Notes under the pieces: generated by a model | The model's input: only the letters and a program-made list of their open reading frames with translations | Database searches by the model: none | What the model was told of the DNA's origin: nothing | Program-made: the position numbers and the translations under genes | Shown here: piece by piece, positions 7,667-15,159 of the stretch | Layout of the letters: every line of letters begins with the position of its first letter | How positions within the stretch are numbered: position 1 is the stretch's first letter | DNA from: Syntrophaceae bacterium UBA5619 | GTDB lineage: Bacteria; Desulfobacterota; Syntrophia; Syntrophales; UBA5619 | DNA: 19,971 bases | Reading direction: 5' to 3' | NCBI GenBank assembly: GCA_002424545.1 | Contig: DIKL01000131.1 | Span: forward strand, 570 to 20,540

Positions 7667-8918
7667 GCCGTTCCCCCTCTTCCCGGCAGCGGCCGAAAAT
7701 CACCGTGGTGTTGTTCCCGCCAAAGGCGAACGAGTTGGAGAGAACGACGTCCGGCGCAAGGGGCCGGGCGCCCGTCGTGACGTAATCCAGATCGCACTCC
7801 GGATCCGGCGTTTCGCAGTGGATCGTGGGGGGAATGAATCCTTCCGTGATGGCGAGAACGGACACGACCGCCTCCAGCGCCCCGGAAGCGCCAAGGGTGT
7901 GGCCGTGCATCGACTTCGTCGAGCTGACGGGAATGCGCCCGGCCCGCGGGCCGAAGACCTCCTTGATCGCCCGCGTCTCCATCAGGTCGTTGGGCGGCGT
8001 CGCCGTGCCGTGGGCATTGATGTAATCGACATCCTCCGGACCCAGGCCCGCGTCGCGGAGGGCTTCCCGCATGGCCCGGACCGCTCCGGAGGCGCCGACG
8101 TCGGGGGCGGTCATGTGGTGCGCGTCACAGGTCACCCCGTAACCCAGCACCTCGGCCAGAATCCTGACCCCCCTTTTCTTTGCGTCCGCAAGCGATTCCA
8201 GGATCAGGATTCCCGACGCCTCTCCGAGGGTGAGGCCGGCGCGATTTCCGGAAAAAGGCCGACAGTATTCCGGATCGACCGCCTTGAGCGCATTGAAGGA
8301 GGCGAAGGTCATCCGGCAGAGCGGTTCCGTGCCGCCGGCGATCATCGCCCGGGCGGCACCGTTGCGGATCAGGTCCCTTGCCAGGCCGACCGCCGTCGCG
8401 CCGGAGGAGCAGGCCGTCATGATGGTGATTTTGGGCCCCATGAGGTTGAATTTCGTGACCAGATGATTGGCCGTCGAGGCGCAGCATACCGGAGTGAGTC
8501 GGGAGAAACGGGCTGCCCTTCCCTTTTCCCGGAGATAATCCCAGAAAAAATCCTCGGCCTCCAGGAGCCCGCCGGCCCCGCCGCCGATCACGACGCCCAT
8601 CTCCCCGCGCAGACTCTCCGGAACTGGATCGAGCCCGGCCTGTCCGAGGGCCTGGAAGGTCGCCGTCAAGGCCATCAGATCCGAACGGGACATCCGTTTT
8701 GGGGACAGGCCGCGGGGAAGCACGTCGCGGGGACGAAAATCCCTGACCTGGGCGCCGTTGTGGGTGCGAAACCCGCCGGTGTCGAACAGCATGATCGACC
8801 CGATGCCGCACACCCCGTTGCGCAGCGCCGAAACAAATTCCCGGGGATCGCCCGCGATGGCGTTTACCGTCCCCAGGCCCGTGACCACGACCCGTTTTTC
8901 GTCATTTCCGATCGCCAT
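7659..8918 (-). CDS. Beta-ketoacyl-ACP synthase, FabF-like (catalytically complete)
   Basis: A 419-residue condensing enzyme has the full Cys-His-His set: Cys170 in TACSSG, His303 in NAHGTAT and His340 in KSMHGHTLGASG. The C-terminal SFAFGGNN loop is also present. It should catalyse decarboxylative condensation of malonyl-ACP with an acyl-ACP in the cytoplasm. The family is used by both fatty-acid synthesis and aryl-polyene/type II polyketide systems. It sits between another ketosynthase (42 bp upstream) and the inactive ketosynthase homologue (8-bp overlap downstream), so a heterodimer with the latter is likely. A GGGA element precedes the ATG at 8918. It is clearly part of a specialised operon, not the housekeeping fab cluster, since fabG, fabD and fabH are absent here. 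Confidence 0.92.
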   Translation of the reverse strand: MAIGNDEKRVVVTGLGTVNAIAGDPREFVSALRNGVCGIGSIMLFDTGGFRTHNGAQVRDFRPRDVLPRGLSPKRMSRSDLMALTATFQALGQAGLDPVPESLRGEMGVVIGGGAGGLLEAEDFFWDYLREKGRAARFSRLTPVCCASTANHLVTKFNLMGPKITIMTACSSGATAVGLARDLIRNGAARAMIAGGTEPLCRMTFASFNALKAVDPEYCRPFSGNRAGLTLGEASGILILESLADAKKRGVRILAEVLGYGVTCDAHHMTAPDVGASGAVRAMREALRDAGLGPEDVDYINAHGTATPPNDLMETRAIKEVFGPRAGRIPVSSTKSMHGHTLGASGALEAVVSVLAITEGFIPPTIHCETPDPECDLDYVTTGARPLAPDVVLSNSFAFGGNNTTVIFGRCREEGERLG

Positions 8919-8960
8919 CTACGATTCCCGTCGCCGATCTCGTCAAATTGCATGGCGATT

Positions 8961-10199
8961 TCATTCAAACCGCTTGATCAGCAGGTTCGTGTTCACGCCG
9001 CCGAAGGCAAAGTTCTGGATGCCCGCGACCCGGATCGGCTGTTCCCTTAGATGCAGGGTGTGACGGATCATGGCGCACCGCTCGTCGGGTTCTTCCAGGT
9101 TGAGCGTCGGGGCGATGAATCCGTCCTGCATCATGTAGAGGGTCAGGATGGTCTCGATAACGCCGCACGAACCCATCGTGTGCCCCATGTATCCCTTGAG
9201 ACCCGTTACGAGAGGTCCGTCGCCGTACACGGCATGGATGGCCTGGGCTTCGATCACATCGCCCATCTTGGTTCCGGTGGCGTGGGCGCTGACGAAATCG
9301 ACCTCGTCGGCCGTCAGGGCCGCGCCCTCGAGGCCCAAACGCAGCGTCTCGCTTATTCCGGTGCGATTCGGCAGAATGAGATCGCCCCCGTTGTTGTTGC
9401 AGACAAAACCGACGACCTCTCCCAGGATGGCGGCCCCGCGCTTTTTGGCGTGTTCGAATTCCTCCAGCAACACCGCTCCGGCACCCTCCCCGACAACCAG
9501 CCCGTCGCGCTGCCGGTCGAACGGGCGCGGCGTGCACCGCGGACGGTCGTTGAAGGCCGTGGAACAGGCCAACAGATTGTCGAAGACGGCCACGGTGGTC
9601 GTATCGTACTCATCCGCCCCGCCGCACAGCATCGCGTCCTGCATGCCGTATTTGACCGCTTCGTAGCCGAAGCCGATCGATTGACTGCTCGTCGTGCAGG
9701 CCGTGGAGGAGGAGATGACCCTGCCGGTGATGCCGAACATCTTCGTGATGTTCACCGCCGTCGTATGGACCATGGACTTGAGGTAATCGACGGCGCCGAT
9801 GGCGCGAAATTCGGTCTGCGAAGCGCCGAAGAAGGTTTTGTAGATCTCCCGCTGAATCGTGGGGCTGCCGTGCGTGGAACCGAAGGCCACGCCCAGGCGG
9901 CCGGAGGTCACAAAGTCCGGAGGCAGATCCGCCTGATCGAGAACCTCCTTCGCCACCTGGCAGGCGTAATACGCGACGGGCCCCATGGTCTTCCGGTACA
10001 ATCGCCGGAAGTCGAAAACCGGCGGAGGATCCACCGTCCCGAAAACCTGGGAATGGATGAATTTGGTCAGAAGGTGATCCTCCCGCAGCGGTTTGACGCC
10101 GGAGACGCCCCGTTGCAGGCTGTCCACGATCTCCGCGCGCGCATGACCGATGGGCGTGATCGCCGAACAGGCCGTGATGACGACTCTTCTCCCCTTCAT
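8961..10199 (-). CDS. Beta-ketoacyl-ACP synthase (second active paralogue)
   Basis: A 412-residue KAS-family protein starts MKGRRVVITACSAITPIGHA. Catalytic residues are complete: Cys168 in STACTTSS, His306 in SAHATGT and His340 in KGYMGHTMGSCG. The C-terminal loop is NFAFGGVNTN. It is more divergent from FabF than the downstream ketosynthase (for example HATGT in place of HGTxT, and CTTSS after the nucleophile), which points to a distinct substrate or step. The ATG at 10199 has AAGGAG about 14 bases upstream, further than usual, and no better start is visible. The ACP gene ends 39 bp upstream, so this enzyme probably works with that carrier. Initiation from an unusual primer or a separate elongation round are possible roles (inference). 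Confidence 0.9.
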   Translation of the reverse strand: MKGRRVVITACSAITPIGHARAEIVDSLQRGVSGVKPLREDHLLTKFIHSQVFGTVDPPPVFDFRRLYRKTMGPVAYYACQVAKEVLDQADLPPDFVTSGRLGVAFGSTHGSPTIQREIYKTFFGASQTEFRAIGAVDYLKSMVHTTAVNITKMFGITGRVISSSTACTTSSQSIGFGYEAVKYGMQDAMLCGGADEYDTTTVAVFDNLLACSTAFNDRPRCTPRPFDRQRDGLVVGEGAGAVLLEEFEHAKKRGAAILGEVVGFVCNNNGGDLILPNRTGISETLRLGLEGAALTADEVDFVSAHATGTKMGDVIEAQAIHAVYGDGPLVTGLKGYMGHTMGSCGVIETILTLYMMQDGFIAPTLNLEEPDERCAMIRHTLHLREQPIRVAGIQNFAFGGVNTNLLIKRFE

Positions 10200-10238
10200 G
10201 GCCGAACGTCCGACTCCTTCCGCGCCGCAACCGATCGC

Positions 10239-10517
10239 CTATGCATCTCCGCCATGCGGTTCCCCTTCCCTCGCCCGAACCAGCTTCTCGACATAGTCAA
10301 GAATATCGTTGATGGTCCGGATCTCCATCGCCATTTTCTTCTCTTCGTGGGTCAGTTCGGACTTCAGGAAACGCTCGATCCCGATGAGCAGCTCGATGGC
10401 ATCCACGCTGTCGAATTCGTAGGTTTCGCGAAGATCGTCATCCAGGCCGGGATGTTCAATCTCGAACTCCCTCCTTAAAATATCGAGTATCTCTGAGGAA
10501 ATCTCTTCTCTGGTCAT
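10239..10517 (-). CDS. Acyl carrier protein (92 aa)
   Basis: A 92-residue acidic four-helix protein carries the phosphopantetheine attachment motif DSVDAIEL with Ser37. Negative charge is strong in the N-terminal part (EHPGLDDDLRETYEF). It differs from housekeeping ACP, which has DSLD, and from the other ACP in this operon (DSIDVLEL). The C-terminal region has an extra charged segment, and the last residues are EPHGGDA. It should carry growing acyl chains to the two ketosynthases encoded directly downstream. Annotation as a carrier protein is secure; the substrate is not known. Confidence 0.9.
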   Translation of the reverse strand: MTREEISSEILDILRREFEIEHPGLDDDLRETYEFDSVDAIELLIGIERFLKSELTHEEKKMAMEIRTINDILDYVEKLVRAREGEPHGGDA

Positions 10518-10593
10518 CGAATTCCTATCGCTTGGCGTATTGGGTTCATCTGTTTCGCTGATGTATAGACGTTATTTTCGCCCAGATCAAGCC

Positions 10594-11379
10594 CTACTTC
10601 GCCCCGAACCCCGACTCTCTTTCCATCAGCAACCGCGCGTCGGCCATCAGGGCGGACAGCGAAAAAAGATCGTCCTGATAATTCGGTTCGAGACTTCCGG
10701 CCAGCTCCACATCGATGACATATTCACCGCCGGTGTTGAACAAAAAACGGTCCGGGGGAAAGAGCCTGTGGGTATTGCGGATCAGAACCACGCGAATCGG
10801 CGTCGCCTGGCAGAGCCTGGCGATTTTGAACGCGCCTCGATCAAACGCGCCGAGCCGGCGGTCGCGGGAACGCGTCCCCTCGGGAAAGATGAAACAATTT
10901 CCGCCGGAGGCCAGATAGTCTTTCATGTTTTTGATCTGATCGATCATGCCGACGGTGAACGGACCCTCCGCCACCGAGGGAACGTAGCCGGATTTTTTTA
11001 AAATCCAGCCGAAAACCGGAAACCGGAAATAGTCGCTTTTGACGATGGTCTTCTGTCTTTCGAACAGGGATACGAAAAGAATGGGGTCGAGAAAAGAGAG
11101 ATGGTTGGCCAGGATCAGGCTGGAGCGAAGCGCCTTGACCTCATCCGCTATGCGCCATGTCACGTTGGGAACGAGAATTCGCAGCAGCGAGAAAAACGAC
11201 CGGTGAAGACGGTGGTTCAATCCTTGAAAGGCCTCTTCCCGACGGGCCGAAAAAAAGAAGGCAAACAGATACAACGGGGAAAGCCAGAATAGAAAACCCA
11301 GGATATAGAAGGTCCAGAGGATGGCCGTGACGATGCAGTCATAAACCAATTTTCGCGATGCGGACCACCAGACTCGCAT
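10594..11379 (-). CDS. 1-acyl-glycerol-3-phosphate acyltransferase-like (LPLAT) protein
   Basis: A 261-residue protein has an N-terminal hydrophobic segment (about 16-45) that probably anchors it in the inner membrane. The LPLAT/PlsC domain has the HX4D catalytic motif as NHLSFLD (His93, Asp98) and the substrate-binding motif FPEGTRS (from 165). The family moves acyl groups from ACP or CoA to a lysophospholipid or other acceptor. Inside this operon it is likely to transfer the specialised acyl chain from one of the ACPs to a lipid or glycan acceptor, as LPLAT genes do in aryl-polyene clusters (inference). Its start is 8 bp from the stop of the upstream FAD enzyme gene, so the two are translationally close. 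Confidence 0.88.
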   Translation of the reverse strand: MRVWWSASRKLVYDCIVTAILWTFYILGFLFWLSPLYLFAFFFSARREEAFQGLNHRLHRSFFSLLRILVPNVTWRIADEVKALRSSLILANHLSFLDPILFVSLFERQKTIVKSDYFRFPVFGWILKKSGYVPSVAEGPFTVGMIDQIKNMKDYLASGGNCFIFPEGTRSRDRRLGAFDRGAFKIARLCQATPIRVVLIRNTHRLFPPDRFLFNTGGEYVIDVELAGSLEPNYQDDLFSLSALMADARLLMERESGFGAK

Positions 11380-11387
11380 ATCGCCGT

Positions 11388-12866
11388 CTATCCTTCCGCC
11401 GCCCGGGAGAGTTCTTCGAAAACCGGCGCAAAACGATCATCGCCGATCATCTGCCGAACGGCCTGAAAGGATCCCAGGACGGTCCCCAGAATTCCCGGCG
11501 CCAGGCTGTTCTGGCCGGCGAAAAAGAGCCCGCCGAGCGCAACGCGGTGGATGGCGGCCGCAAGCGGCAACTGCCGCACCGACCGCATGATGCCGTACGG
11601 CGAGCCTTCCGGGCTGTTCACCCAGTCGCGGAGCGTCAGGGGGGTGTAGGCGTCAATGATCTTCGCCCCGGCGAAGGATCCGAAAACCTCCGCGGCCTTC
11701 TCGAGCATGAGGCCGGCCCGGCGGGCCTTTTCCCCCTCGTAATCCGCGCCGCGGCGGCCCGTCGCCGTATTCTCCCACCGACGCCACTCCGAGAAGAGAC
11801 TCCGGGTGATCATGATCAGCAGGCTTTGGCCTTTCCCGCCGGAACGCAGTTGATAGAATACGCCGTCGGAAATCAATCCCTCCCGGTCCGCGCGCAGCCG
11901 GTAGACATTGTGCGGCAGGGCGGGGTGGCTCCGGGCATCCAGGACGGCGTTCGCCGCGAACACGCCCTCCGTATCGAGCATGCCTTGGATCCTCCTTGCC
12001 TGCCGGGGTTTCACGGCCCCTTCCGGCAGCATCGCCAGAACCGCCTTCGGATGCACGGCGGCCACGACGCTGGTTCCCCGGAGCATTCTTCCGGACGCGA
12101 GCCTCACCCCGAAAACCGCTCCCCCGTCGGTCAGGATCGCCGCCGCCGGATCGTTGCAGACCAGGCTGCCGCCCAGCTCCGTAAACCGCGAGACGAACGC
12201 CTCCGCCAGATCCGATCCGCCTCCCCGCAAACGCCAGGCGGAGAGAAGATAAGAAGTCAGCGCCAGGTGGTGGTAGATCACGGGACAATCCTGTTCCGAA
12301 AGCCCCATCCATCTCGTAGCGACGGCAAGAACGCTTCGCAGTCGGACGGAACAGTTCAACTTGTCCAGGTAGACGGCGAGCGGCAGGAAAAGATCCATAT
12401 CGGTGAAAGGCATTGCCGTCGAAGAGAGGAAGGACAGAGAATTCTGCAGATCCGCGATGACGCGGAGATTGCCGACGATCACCGCGATCGACCGTCGATC
12501 CTCCGGAAACGCCGTCGTCAGCGCCTCGGCGAACGCATCGATCCCCTCCGGCAAGTCGAACGTAAAATCATCGAACCAATAACGGTCGATGGGGCCGACC
12601 CGTCCCATCCGCTCCGCGGCCGCGTTGACGCCCAGATAATCGAACATCCTCCGGAGGGGCTGACCCTCCGCGAAGGCGCCGAAATAATGAACGCCGACGG
12701 GACAATCGACGCCGCTCCGGAGATAACCGCGCATCAGACCGCCCGGCAACGGGTTTTTTTCGATAATCGCCACACGTCGGCTCAACCGGGCAAGGATAAT
12801 CCCGATCGAAAGTCCCCCGACTCCGGAACCGATGATCAGCGCGTCAAAGGGCTTCTCTGTTTCCAT
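11388..12866 (-). CDS. CrtI/CrtISO-like FAD-dependent oxidoreductase
   Basis: A 492-residue flavoprotein has an N-terminal Rossmann fold: GSGVGG at 13-18 and the acidic ribose-binding end of strand two at Glu36 (VAIIEKNPLPGG). It has the C-terminal FAD-binding stretch of phytoene-desaturase-like enzymes (GLFFAGQNSLAPGILGTVLG). Residues in between (VDCPVGVHYFGAFAEG) resemble carotenoid isomerase and all-trans-retinol saturase relatives. These enzymes desaturate, saturate or isomerise polyene chains. No carotenoid genes are present. Its place between two ACP genes suggests that it acts on an ACP-bound or released polyene acyl chain. The ACP gene upstream ends 16 bp before it. The exact reaction cannot be told from sequence. 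Confidence 0.85.
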   Translation of the reverse strand: METEKPFDALIIGSGVGGLSIGIILARLSRRVAIIEKNPLPGGLMRGYLRSGVDCPVGVHYFGAFAEGQPLRRMFDYLGVNAAAERMGRVGPIDRYWFDDFTFDLPEGIDAFAEALTTAFPEDRRSIAVIVGNLRVIADLQNSLSFLSSTAMPFTDMDLFLPLAVYLDKLNCSVRLRSVLAVATRWMGLSEQDCPVIYHHLALTSYLLSAWRLRGGGSDLAEAFVSRFTELGGSLVCNDPAAAILTDGGAVFGVRLASGRMLRGTSVVAAVHPKAVLAMLPEGAVKPRQARRIQGMLDTEGVFAANAVLDARSHPALPHNVYRLRADREGLISDGVFYQLRSGGKGQSLLIMITRSLFSEWRRWENTATGRRGADYEGEKARRAGLMLEKAAEVFGSFAGAKIIDAYTPLTLRDWVNSPEGSPYGIMRSVRQLPLAAAIHRVALGGLFFAGQNSLAPGILGTVLGSFQAVRQMIGDDRFAPVFEELSRAAEG

Positions 12867-12882
12867 CGAAAACGGCTTCCCG

Positions 12883-13140
12883 TTATGTTATACGGTTTCT
12901 TTCAACGAATTCGGCCAGCGCGCGGACGGAAGCAAAGGCCTGGACGCCCATGTCCTTGCTTTCGATCTTGACGCCGTAATCCTTCTCCAACATGAGAACC
13001 AGCTCCAAAACATCGATGGAATCGATCCCCAAATCCCCGCCGACGAGCCGGTCATCGGCTCTGATGTCTTCCGGGGCAACGTCCAGCAGGGACAGGGTGT
13101 CGATGATCTTGACCTTCAGTTCCGCGATAAGCGCTTCCAT
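12883..13140 (-). CDS. Acyl carrier protein (85 aa, second copy)
   Basis: An 85-residue carrier protein has the motif GIDSIDVLEL and Ser41 as the phosphopantetheine site. It is preceded by DDRLVGGDLG and followed by the usual helix III acidic face. Sequence outside the motif differs clearly from the other ACP in the operon, so the two are not a recent duplication. It lies between the dehydratase gene (65 bp upstream) and the FAD oxidoreductase gene (16 bp downstream) and may be the carrier for dehydration and redox steps (inference). Confidence 0.92.
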   Translation of the reverse strand: MEALIAELKVKIIDTLSLLDVAPEDIRADDRLVGGDLGIDSIDVLELVLMLEKDYGVKIESKDMGVQAFASVRALAEFVERNRIT

Positions 13141-13205
13141 TTTTACCTCTTCCGAATGATAATTTTTATGGGAGATCTGTTGCTTGGCGTTGATCGTCTC
13201 TTCGT

Positions 13206-13631
13206 TTAAACCGTTTCGGCGCTCTCATCCGGGCGAAAAACCTGGATGCTGACGACGGCGGCCGACGACGACCCGAGATGCACCATTCCTTCGAAGACGG
13301 CATACCCTTCCATGGCGCAACCCCTTTTGGCCTCGGTCACCAGCGTGCCGGACAGGGGGATGCAAGGCAATCGGAAATCGGCCTCCTTGATTCCGACAAG
13401 CCAGCCCTTGGTCCCTCCCCGCCCGGATTGCCGTCGCTTCAATCCCTCGAGGACAGCCGCCGTTTGGGCGACCAGTTCGATCGCGACCAGGGTATCGACG
13501 GCTCCGTCCCGGTACAGCGGCCAGCTCTCCGAAACAACGGAAGAGGTTACCGCCATATCGTCATCGAAGGTCAGCACCTCGTCGATCAGCCGCATCCGGT
13601 CCCGGTGCGGAATCAGGGCCTCAATATCCAT
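13206..13631 (-). CDS. 3-hydroxyacyl-ACP dehydratase, hotdog fold (FabZ/ApeP-like)
   Basis: A 141-residue single hotdog domain starts MDIEALIPHRDRMRLIDEVL. The IPHR with His9 and the helix IELVAQTAA with Glu52 and Gln56 correspond to the FabZ-type HR...E...Q pattern. The shape and length are closest to the dehydratases of aryl-polyene clusters. It should remove water from 3-hydroxyacyl-ACP to give a 2-enoyl-ACP. Without a nearby enoyl reductase, repeated cycles would leave conjugated double bonds. It is the first gene of the eight-gene minus-strand operon. A purine-rich AGGGACGGAT stretch just before the ATG may serve as ribosome binding site. Confidence 0.85.
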   Translation of the reverse strand: MDIEALIPHRDRMRLIDEVLTFDDDMAVTSSVVSESWPLYRDGAVDTLVAIELVAQTAAVLEGLKRRQSGRGGTKGWLVGIKEADFRLPCIPLSGTLVTEAKRGCAMEGYAVFEGMVHLGSSSAAVVSIQVFRPDESAETV

Positions 13632-13788
13632 ATCCGTCCCTTTCCTGGCGACTTCATAACAGAATTCATTCCCTGCGGCAAGGAGGATAGATATCCCGAA
13701 TCCATAATCTTAATTTTCTTGACACGAAGCCTCGCTTTTCCATACACTCAGCCCGACCCAAAAAAACGATCCCGCCGGAAAGGCAACC
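13632..13788. promoter_or_regulatory. Divergent control region between lipid operon and S1P-lyase-like gene
   Basis: The 157 bp between the two divergent start codons must contain the promoters for both transcripts. Only the plus-strand promoter is clear. On the minus strand several AT-rich hexamers exist, but no convincing pair with correct spacing. No strong inverted repeat was noticed. Shared control of the lipid operon and the lyase/transporter pair would have to act here. Confidence 0.35.
13720..13748 (+). promoter_or_regulatory. Sigma70-type promoter for the S1P-lyase-like gene
   Basis: A perfect -35 hexamer TTGACA at 13720-13725 is followed after exactly 17 bases by TACACT at 13743-13748, which matches the -10 consensus at four of six positions. 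It points toward the PLP-enzyme gene starting at 13789 and would give a leader of roughly 35 bases. A GGAAAGG ribosome binding site precedes the ATG. Confidence 0.55.
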
Positions 13789-15120
13789 ATGAAACCGATT
13801 CCGTTCCCCGCGAAAGGTCTACCCAAAGAACATGTGCTGTCCCTCATCCGGGCTTTCAAGGCGGGCGATTCGGACTGGCGCCGGGGGCGGCTGTTCGGCC
13901 TGGTGTATTACGCCGGACAGGAAGCCGAGGAGCTGGCCCGGGAGGCCTATGACTCCTGCATGTTCGAGAATGCCCTTAGCCCCTTCGACTTCCCGAGCCT
14001 GCTGAAAATGGAGACGGAGTTCATCTCCATGATCGGCACGCTGTTTGGCGGCAACGATGAAACGGCCGGTTCGATGACCTCGGGAGGAACCGAGAGCATT
14101 CTAATGGCCGTCAAGGCGGCCCGCGATTGGGCCAGGGAAAACCGGCCCCACGTGAAGAAACCCGAATTGGTCGCCCCGTTGACGGTTCATCCCGCGTTCA
14201 ACAAGGCCGCCGATATGCTGGGGCTGAAAATCGTTCAAACCCCGGTGGATGAATCGTTCCGGGCGGATGTGAAGTCAATGAACAAGGCGATCACCGCAAA
14301 CACGATCATGATCGCGGCCACGGCGGTGACCTACCCGCAGGGTGTCATCGACCCGATCCCGGAGATCGGGAAACTGGCAGTCGACAAGAACCTCTGGTTT
14401 CATGTCGACGGCTGCCTGGGCGGGTTCATGCTCCCCTTTCTCAGAAAACTGGGACACGAAATCCCTCCCTTCGATTTTTCCGTTCCCGGGGTCCGATCCC
14501 TCTCCGCGGACATTCACAAATACGGCTATATCTCCAAGGGGGTGTCTACCGTGCTCTACCGGGACCGCGAGCTTCGGCGGCATCAGTTCTTCGTTCATGC
14601 GGACTGGCCCGGCGGGGTGTACGCCACGCCGTCTTTGAGCGGCGCCCGGCCCGGCGGAGCGATTGCTTCCGCCTGGGCCATCGTCCGGTACCTCGGGGAA
14701 GAGGGGTTCATGAGGATGGCCAAACAGGCGCGCGAGGCCACCCGCCGTCTGCTGGAAGGCATCCGTGCCACCCCCGGGCTTTTTGTTCTTGGGGATCCCC
14801 CGGCTACCGTCTTTGCCTTCGGTTCCCGCACGATCGACGTTTATCGTCTGGCCTTTCAATTGAAAGAGAAGGGGTGGCACCTTCACGCGCAGCATCGACC
14901 CGCCAGCCTACACATGACGATCTCGCCTTGTCATGAAAAAATCGTGGAACCCTTCCTGGCGGATCTCCGGCAGGCGGCCGCTCATCTTTCGGAAGAGATC
15001 AGGCAAGCGCCTTCCGGCGAGGCGGCCCTCTACGGAATGCTGGGAACGATGCCGGACAGGAAAACGGCAAAGGCCCTCGCCCTTCAGTATCTCGATGACC
15101 TTTACCGGTTGAAGGAATAA
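13789..15120 (+). CDS. PLP-dependent lyase/decarboxylase, sphingosine-1-phosphate lyase-like
   Basis: A 443-residue fold-type I PLP enzyme. SGGTESI at 98-104 holds the phosphate-binding glycines. HVDGCLGGF has the pyridine-nitrogen Asp207. SADIHKYGYISKGVS has the Schiff-base Lys244. The segment from VDGCLGGF through HADWPGGVYATPSLSGARPGG closely follows the sphingosine-1-phosphate lyase pattern rather than glutamate decarboxylase. S1P lyases cleave phosphorylated long-chain bases to a fatty aldehyde and phosphoethanolamine. The protein has no N-terminal membrane anchor, as in other bacterial members. It is followed 39 bp later by a Spinster-like transporter gene and is divergent from the specialised lipid operon. 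Other PLP decarboxylase activities cannot be excluded. Confidence 0.85.
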   Translation: MKPIPFPAKGLPKEHVLSLIRAFKAGDSDWRRGRLFGLVYYAGQEAEELAREAYDSCMFENALSPFDFPSLLKMETEFISMIGTLFGGNDETAGSMTSGGTESILMAVKAARDWARENRPHVKKPELVAPLTVHPAFNKAADMLGLKIVQTPVDESFRADVKSMNKAITANTIMIAATAVTYPQGVIDPIPEIGKLAVDKNLWFHVDGCLGGFMLPFLRKLGHEIPPFDFSVPGVRSLSADIHKYGYISKGVSTVLYRDRELRRHQFFVHADWPGGVYATPSLSGARPGGAIASAWAIVRYLGEEGFMRMAKQAREATRRLLEGIRATPGLFVLGDPPATVFAFGSRTIDVYRLAFQLKEKGWHLHAQHRPASLHMTISPCHEKIVEPFLADLRQAAAHLSEEIRQAPSGEAALYGMLGTMPDRKTAKALALQYLDDLYRLKE

Positions 15121-15159
15121 GTCGGATTTCATCCAACCAAATCTTACGGAGACGCCGCC

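Noticed and set aside
7566..10478. Two long plus-strand open frames opposite the ketosynthase genes (7566-9050 and 9051-10478)
   Set aside because: Low-complexity Arg/Gly/Asp-rich translations without motifs; the opposite strand encodes clear ketosynthases and an ACP.
11358..12971. 537-codon plus-strand frame opposite the FAD oxidoreductase
   Set aside because: Arg/Pro-rich shadow translation; the minus strand has the GxGxxG flavoprotein and fits the operon.
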